From: Ectobius pallidus
Taxonomy: Eukaryota > Arthropoda > Insecta > Blattodea > Ectobiidae
Direction of reading: 5' to 3'
DNA: 64,000 bases
Assembly: GCA_964059195.1 (NCBI GenBank)
Contig: CAXKWD010000006.1
Location: 7,432,530 to 7,496,529 of the forward strand
Position numbers and translations under genes: made by a program. Positions 57,753 to 64,000 of the stretch are shown piece by piece (the first letter of the stretch is position 1; each line of letters begins with the position of its first letter). Under the pieces are notes generated by a model that saw only the letters and a list, made by a program, of their open reading frames with translations, made no database searches and had not been told where the DNA came from.

Positions 57753-60538
57753 TCCGCCCCTGTTTATAATATTTCATCGGATTCTGAAAACGAGTTCGAT
57801 ACTATTACGTTAGATGATTCCGAACCAGAGGTTTATACAATTTCTTGTTCGGAATCAGATAACGCAATGGAAACTGTGACGTTATCAGATTCCGACGACG
57901 CAAATGAATCTGATGAAGAACTAGTTTCTAGCGAGGAAGAGTTGGATATGATGTCTGACAATGAGGGGGAGGGTATTTCTTCAATTTCGGAGAATCGACC
58001 CTCCCAACTGTTTACAGTTATCGAGAGTACTCGTAAAGAGTACAAAAGGTTCAACTCTGCCGGCTTGCAGCTAGTGGTCCGACTCAAAGAACCATCTGAA
58101 GATGCAGGACCCAACCCCTTTGAGACGGCTCTTAAAGCCGTTATAGACCATGCCCTAGTCGATACGAGAGACCATGACATGGTAGGGATCTCGATTTTCA
58201 ATGAGGAAAACGAGGTCGATTGGTATCTCCTTTAGGCGTAAAGATCAGATCAGTGTAGATGTGATTTCAGGCGTCGTAAGCAAAGTATGCCAGTTGAACG
58301 CTCGGTTCAATGCCACCGACCGTTTGCGTTTGGTTCTGGACATTGTCCGTATGCCTAACGGGAACGGGGGACGTGGCAACGGTATACCTATGAAGGGGCG
58401 TACGACTGGTGTACTTGCCCATTTGAAGAGAAGTGTAGTCTTCGTACAGGCAGTCGTGAACTGTTTAGCATTTGCAATAATCATCGCTATTGCTCGAGTT
58501 AGCGATCGTAAAAAGTATAAATCGTACATAGATCACAACATGACAAGCAAAAAACTCAAGGCTGAAGTGGACGATCTGATCAGAAACTCTGGTGTCGATC
58601 TCTCGCGAGGTGGAGGTATCCCTGAGCTGGAGAAGATTCAGCCTCACATTAAGGATAGATACAGACTTGTAGTTTACAGCGGCTTTAATCTCGATTCTGT
58701 ACTGTACGACGGCGGTAATGTGGGGAAAGAAATCCTTTATTTACTCTATGACCGAGACACCCTCCATTACCATACCATAACAAACTTGACCACTGCAATG
58801 GCTAAACGATTCGTTTGTCCAGGTTGTCTTAAAGGCTTCACTAGAGGTGCGGTACACTCCTGTCATTACGTCTGCTTCTGTTGCCGAACGGTGCCTCCTT
58901 GCGATCCTAGCAAGAAGGCGGTGAAGTGTGCTGATTGTCGTAGAGAATTTCGCGGACCGGGATGTTTCGATAATCATAAGCGTACCAAGGTTCAAGGGCG
59001 CACTGTATGCATGGCTATGCAGAACTGTCTAAACTGTGGCAAGTTTACGACATTTCAGCGGAAACATGAATGTTTCAAAATTTTTTGTGCCGTATGTAAA
59101 AGTAATCAAGCAGAGACAGGACATGAATGTTACATGGCACCGCTGAAAGAAACTAAGCGTTCACAGAGCGTTCTGTATGTGATATACGACGTAGAAACAA
59201 CACAGAATACCCGTATCAAAGACAATACCTTTCTTCACGTCCCCAATCTGATTTGTGCACAGCAGTCTTGTTCTCTTTGCGAGACATCGCAAGACGAAGA
59301 GTGCGCCAGATGCGGGCAAAGCAGTCATTCTTTCTGGGAAGATCCCGTCCGTGGATTCATGGACTATCTGAGAATGGAAAGACCGTTCGATAGGATCATT
59401 GTTATTGCTCACAATGCTCGAGCGTTCGATCTACAATTCATTCTCGACTACGCTATTAGGCAACAGTGGACTCCCGACTTGATTATGTCTGGATGCAAGA
59501 TCCTTTGCATGAAGATGCACCATCTAACTTTTCTGGATAGCTTGAACTTCATTCCGCTGCCTCTGAATAGTTTCCCCAAGACCTTCGACCTTAAAGACGT
59601 TGTTAAGGGCTACTTTCCACATTTGTGGAATACGGCACAGAACCTCAACAGTATTCTCCCACATCACCCGAACCAAGATCTTTACGGGGCGGACACCATG
59701 TCTGAGAAAGATAGAGAAGCTTTCAAGACCTGGTTCGAGACCGTTAAAGATCTGCCGTTCAATACCCGTGTAGAACTTGAAAGGTATTGCCAGGCTGATG
59801 TTACTGTACTGAGAGAAGCCTGCACTCTCTTTAAAAATATGTTCAAACAAATTGCCAATATAGATATTTTCCTAGAGTCTATTACTATTGCATCGGCCTG
59901 TAACAGAATATTTAGACAGCTATTCCTTAAATCTGAGACCATTGGCATTGCTCCCTCCTGTGGCTATAGAAAGGCAGACAAGCATTCTAAAAAATCGTTG
60001 ATGTGGCTTATCCACGAAGCCAAGGAGAGGAACGTATTTATACATCATGCAGGTAACGGACGCGAGGTACGGCTTCCCGAACTTCCCCAATGGAAGGTGG
60101 ACGGTTTCTGTGAAGAAACAGGAGAGGTTTACGAATTTCTCGGCTGTTAATATCATGGCTGTCTCTGTCAACCAAACCGAGATGTACCTATGATGGATTC
60201 TTCAGAATCCCATGCCGAGAGGTACGAAAACACCATGGGCCGACTGGACAAGATCCGATCAAAGGGTTATACCGTCCACGTGATGTGGGAATGCAAGTTC
60301 GATGTTATTCTCGAACAGTTCCCCGCACTGAGAGACGACCCCTTGGTCTGTGGTGTCCCGTTGGTCCTTAGGGACTCTGTCTACGGAGGACCTACAGAAG
60401 CCATGCGGCTTTATCGTAAGGCGGATGAGATGAAAGAAGAGAAAATCCTATACAGCGATATAATGTCCCTATATCCATCCGTCTGTAAGTACAACAAGTT
60501 TCCTATCGGTCACCCCACTGTTCACGTTTCTCTCCAGT
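57750..60538 (+). pseudogene. Protein-primed DNA polymerase B, longest copy (5' two-thirds)
   Basis: From MSAPVYNISSDSENEFDT the order is an acidic Ser-rich N-terminus (about residues 1-80) and an LQLVVRLKEPSEDAG domain. A Cys/His-rich zinc-finger region follows (CPGCLKGF, CFCCRTVPPC, CADC, CLNCGKF, CAVCK; about 58815-59130). Then come Exo I (YDVETT), Exo II (HNARAFDLQFIL), Exo III (YCQADVTVL), DGFCEE, and motif A (YSDIMSLYPSVCKYNKFPIG, ending near 60510). An 8-base deletion near 58219 shifts the frame, a TAA lies at 60148-60150, and the gene is cut just after motif A, losing motifs B and C. The family uses a protein primer, as in Polintons, adintoviruses and bidnaviruses. Confidence 0.88.
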
Positions 60539-60540
60539 AA

Positions 60541-61010
60541 TACTTACATTTTCACAGTCATCATGATGAAACCGCTATCTATTTTATACTACATGGCTAA
60601 AAGGCATGAGAAATATGTTATGTTCTGAAGATGTTTGTTGTTGTGATCTGTTTTTATTTTCTCCGTAAAGACTGTTACGTCATGGATTTCTCTAAAAGGT
60701 CATTGTTACAACATTCTGTAACCACTAATAGTTACATTTCACACTCATGATGAAAGCGCTTCTTCTACTTATTTTAAATAATAAATGTACAGGTTTATCT
60801 ATAGTGTTTCACATAGGGCTTTAATCAATGAAAGAACATAATTATGTTCGTGGTAGTAATACTTTCTACATATCAATAGTACTATACACTCTTTAATCAC
60901 AAGTTGTGCAAAATAATTTAGTTTTCGTATTAACGTGAGTGCAGAAGTAGTAAGTTTCTCCTAACATTTCCAAATTAGTTAGGTACAGTTAGTAATATTT
61001 TCAACTTTTA
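60541..61010. other. No gene recognised
   Basis: AT-rich sequence replacing the missing 3' third of PolB. Confidence 0.6.
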
Positions 61011-61525
61011 GATAATATTATACAGATTGTTTATCCACAAGCCAGTTGTAAACGACTGAAGTGTACAAAGAAAACATTTTCGAATTACTACATTACCTGT
61101 TCAAGGAACAAAACATTATGTTACAGACAACTCTTTTAGATAATATTATACAGATTGTTTATCCACAAGCCATGAGTTGTAACCGACTGAAGTGTACAAA
61201 GAAAACATTTTCGAATTACTACATTACCTGTTCAAGGAACAAAACATTATGTTACAGACAACTCTTTTAGATAATATTATACAGATTGTTTATCCACAAG
61301 CCATGAGTTGTAAACGACTGAAGTGTACAAAGAAAACATTTTCGAATTACTACATTACCTGTTGAACAAAAGATTATGTTACAGACAACTCTTTTAGATA
61401 ATATTATACAGATTGTTTATCCACAAGCCATGAGTTGTAAACGACTGAAGTGTACAAAGAAAACATTTTCGAATTACCACATTACCTGTTCAAGGAACAA
61501 AACATTATGTTACAGAGAACTAAAA
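61011..61525 (+). repeat. Tandem repeat, about 128 bp, four copies
   Basis: Copies begin GATAATATTATACAGATTG at 61011, 61138, 61270 and 61397. They differ by a few bases and small indels, and the last copy is cut near 61520. An (AAT)n run follows at 61555-61580. Confidence 0.92.
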
Positions 61526-61850
61526 AAACTTTAGAAAAAAATGTGATGATGATAATAATAATAATAATAATAATAATATAATAATAATTATCTGATGGCG
61601 CACTCCGGTACAGTTTACATCACAGCTAGTTACGTTTAACCACATATTTCGTTTGATAATATTTTCAGGTGTATTCATAGTCTGTGTGAACTGTAAAATA
61701 CTAGTGCCGTTCTATTTTACCTGACTAAGGACAATGCCAACCACCTTCTGATCACAACTATAAATGAGAAAGTTTACTGTTGAATATAAATAGGTAACAT
61801 CTTTAGTTTTAACTTCATTATAACCATGCAACAATTGTTAATTAATTTGA
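61526..61850. other. No gene recognised
   Basis: AT-rich link between two satellite blocks. Confidence 0.5.
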
Positions 61851-63400
61851 AAAAAATGTCTGTCTACCTTGTACACTACACCTGCTATGAAACTAACTTA
61901 TTTATACAAGTCATGGATGAAAACAAACAAAGCGTACCTTTTCATACTGTATAAAGCACAACTTGTGATTGAAAAGGTACAACTTTATTCAGATGTAGAA
62001 AATATTAGTGCCTTCTCAACACAACGTGTGATAAAAAACTTTACAATATTATTAAATGTACCAAATTAATTTTGAAAATGTCTACCTTGTACACTTCCAT
62101 CGTTATGAAACTAACTTATTTATACAAGTCACGGATGAAAACCGACAAAGCGTACCTTTTCATACTGTATAAAACACCACTTGTGATTGAAAATATACAA
62201 CTTTATTCAGATGTAGAAAATATTAGTGCTTTCACAACACAACTTGTGATTAAAAACTCTATAATATTATTTAAATGTAGAAATTTTTACTAACATGTCT
62301 ACCTTGTACACTTCAGTCGTTATGAAACTAACTTATTTATACAAGTCATGGATGAAAACAGACAAAGCGTACCTTTTCATACTGTATAAAAGACAACTTG
62401 TGATTGAAAAGGTACAACTTTATTCAGATGTAGAAAATATTAGTGCCTTCTCAACACAACGTGTGATAAAAAACTTTACAATATTATTAAATGTACCAAA
62501 TTAATTTTGAAAATGTCTACCTTGTACACTTCCATCGTTATGAAACTAACTTATTTATACAAGTCACGGATGAAAACCGACAAAGCGTACCTTTTCATAC
62601 TGTATAAAACACAACTGGTGATTGAAAATGTACAACTTTATTCAGATATAGAAAATATTAGTGCTTTCACAGCACAACTTGTGATTAAAAAACTCAAGCG
62701 TGTCTTTTCGTAGTGTATAAAACACAACTTGTGATTGAAAACGTACAATTGTATTCAGATGTCAGAAATAATAATGTTATAACAACACAACATGTCCTAG
62801 ATTAATTGAAAATGGCACACATGTACACTTCACTTGCTATGAAAACTAAAATAATTATACAACTCACGGTTGAAAACTTACAATGCGTGGCTTTCATCTG
62901 TATAAAACACAACTTGTTATTAAAATCGTCATGAAAACTATAATATTTATACAAGAACTGTATAAAACACAACTTGTGATTGAAAACGTACAATTGTATT
63001 CAGATGTTGTAAATAATAATGTTATTACAACCCAACATGTGCCAAATTACTTTGAAAATGTCATACATTTACACTTCACTTGTTATGAAAACTAAAATAT
63101 TTATACAACTCACGGCTGAAAACTTACAATGCTTGGCTTTTTCAGCTGTATAAAACACAACTTGTGATTAAAATCGCTATGAAAACTATAATATTTATAC
63201 AAGAATTGACAAAGCGTGTCTTTTCATACTGTATAAAACAACTTGAGATTCAAAACGTACAATTGTATTCAGATGTTGTAAATAAAAATGTTATTACAAC
63301 CCAATATGTGGTTTATACAACTAATGATTGAAAACTAACAATGCGTGCCTCTTCATACTGTATAAACACACAACTTGGAATTGAAAATGTACAATTTTAT
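61851..63400 (+). repeat. Satellite, about 210 bp monomer with dimeric higher-order pattern
   Basis: Each monomer contains ATGAAACTAACTTATTTATAC, CTTTTCATACTGTATAAA and AACTTGTGATTGAAAA. The copy starting near 61865 pairs best with the one near 62295, and 62072 pairs best with 62507, a dimer period of about 425-435 bases. Later copies (62700-63400) are more diverged and shorter. Frames of 60-73 codons in each monomer are by-products of the repeat. Confidence 0.88.
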
Positions 63401-63479
63401 TTTATAACGAGAAACTACAGAAAACAGATGGCTCAGATACACTTAAAGCGTGAACACAACTTAGAGTGTAAGATTTATT

Positions 63480-63960
63480 ATATCACAGCTTTGGTTAGGC
63501 TATGTTAGGTTAGGAAAGGTTAGGTTAGGGTATGTTCACAGCTTTGTTTAGGTTAGTATAGGTTAAGAAATGTTAGGTTACGGTATGTTAGCTTACGGTA
63601 TGTTAGGTTATCTCGGAGGAAAGAAAAAACTCGTCACATAACCCAACTTATAGTGTACGATTTATTATATCACCGGCTTGGTTAGGTTAGGTTAGGAAAG
63701 GTTAGGTTATGTTACGGTATGTTTGGTTAGGTTAGGAAAGGTTAGGTTAGTTAGGATCACCGCTTTGGTTAGGTTAGGTTAGGTTAGGTTACGGCATGTC
63801 AGGTTAGGTTAGGTTACGGCATGTCAGGTTAGGTTAGGTTACGGCATGTCAGGTTAGGTTAGGTTACGGCATGTCAGGTTAGGTTAGGTTACGGCATGTT
63901 AGGTTAGGTTAGGAAAGGTTAGGTTAGGTTACGGTATGTTAGGTTAGGTTATCTAGGTTG
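63480..63960 (+). repeat. TTAGG-type (insect telomere-like) repeats with higher-order units
   Basis: AGGTT/TTAGG runs are interrupted by TACGGTATGT or TACGGCATGTC spacers. Between about 63776 and 63900 a roughly 30-base unit (three to four AGGTT, then ACGGCATGTC) repeats about five times. This looks like an interstitial, degenerate telomere-like array rather than a pure terminus. Confidence 0.85.
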
Positions 63961-63968
63961 AGGAAATT

Positions 63969-63996
63969 AAAAACTCGTCGCGCGCGACGAGTTTTT
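63969..63996. repeat. 28 bp perfect palindrome
   Basis: AAAAACTCGTCGCG is followed directly by its reverse complement. A half-site variant (AAAAAACTCGTCAC) occurs at 63627-63640 after the same kind of TTAGG block, so the palindrome ends a repeated module. Confidence 0.9.
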
Positions 63997-64000
63997 CTTC

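Noticed and set aside
8512..60538. Complete Polinton/Maverick element
   Set aside because: No integrase, packaging ATPase, protease or capsid genes and no long terminal inverted repeats were seen around any PolB copy.
61011..61525. CRISPR-like array
   Set aside because: Repeats of about 128 bases without unique spacers in a eukaryotic AT-rich region; ordinary tandem repeat.
61869..63095. A series of similar 66-73 codon frames
   Set aside because: They recur once per satellite monomer, have no start context or domain, and are explained by the repeat itself.

Overview
This is a repeat-rich eukaryotic window that looks like insect nuclear DNA. The evidence is TTAGG-type arrays near the right end, arthropod-style initiator motifs (TCAGTT), introns with GTAAGT/CAG borders, many long microsatellites, and a dense set of insect-type transposons: PIF/Harbinger, Mutator-like, pogo, mariner/IS630-like, RTE and jockey/CR1-like non-LTR elements, and a tRNA-derived SINE. 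A hemimetabolous insect would fit the transposon mix, but I cannot name a species. I see no complete ordinary host gene.

The unusual content is a set of virus-like genes scattered in several rearranged copies. One is a protein-primed family-B DNA polymerase (PolB) of the Polinton/adintovirus/bidnavirus type, always broken or truncated. The others form two related families of short spliced genes, called A and B here. Both carry one Cys/His signature, C-x(12,13)-H-x4-H-x3-C-x4-H-x3-C-x(10,11)-W-x3-C-x3-C. From memory this resembles the zinc-binding C-terminal half of densovirus NS3, a relationship that needs a profile search. PolB together with NS3-like genes recalls bidnaviruses, so I read these as endogenous copies of a bidnavirus-like or otherwise undescribed PolB element. 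No capsid, integrase, packaging ATPase or Rep/NS1 gene was recognised.

Layout. 1-2.2 kb: possible exon remnants and a dead Harbinger transposase. 2.2-26.2 kb: three head-to-tail copies (8.7, 7.6 and 7.7 kb) of one unit. Each unit carries a dead Mutator-like transposase, a reverse-strand retrotransposon endonuclease scrap, an unknown ORF (X), a two-exon B gene, a chimeric gene joining a PolB N-terminal segment to the A domain, a PolB fragment, and an A exon cut by the unit junction; only the third unit's A gene runs on past the junction. 26.2-36 kb: a transposon graveyard (pogo, Harbinger, sugar-transporter fragment, Penelope-like tail, decayed B gene, SINE), plus a Myb/SANT-like gene interrupted by a 0.8 kb insert that encodes an unknown protein. 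36.4-45.3 kb: a second copy of the A gene with nested retrotransposons in its last intron. 46.6-61 kb: a minisatellite, a third cluster (A-type exon, PolB 5' part split by an RTE element, intact B gene, intact three-exon A gene, nearly 3 kb of PolB), then satellites, TTAGG-like repeats and a perfect palindrome at the right edge.

The A and B genes at 54.5-56.9 kb and the chimera of the middle unit have open frames and good splice sites, so they are the best candidates for expressed or co-opted genes. PolB is inactive in every copy visible here.
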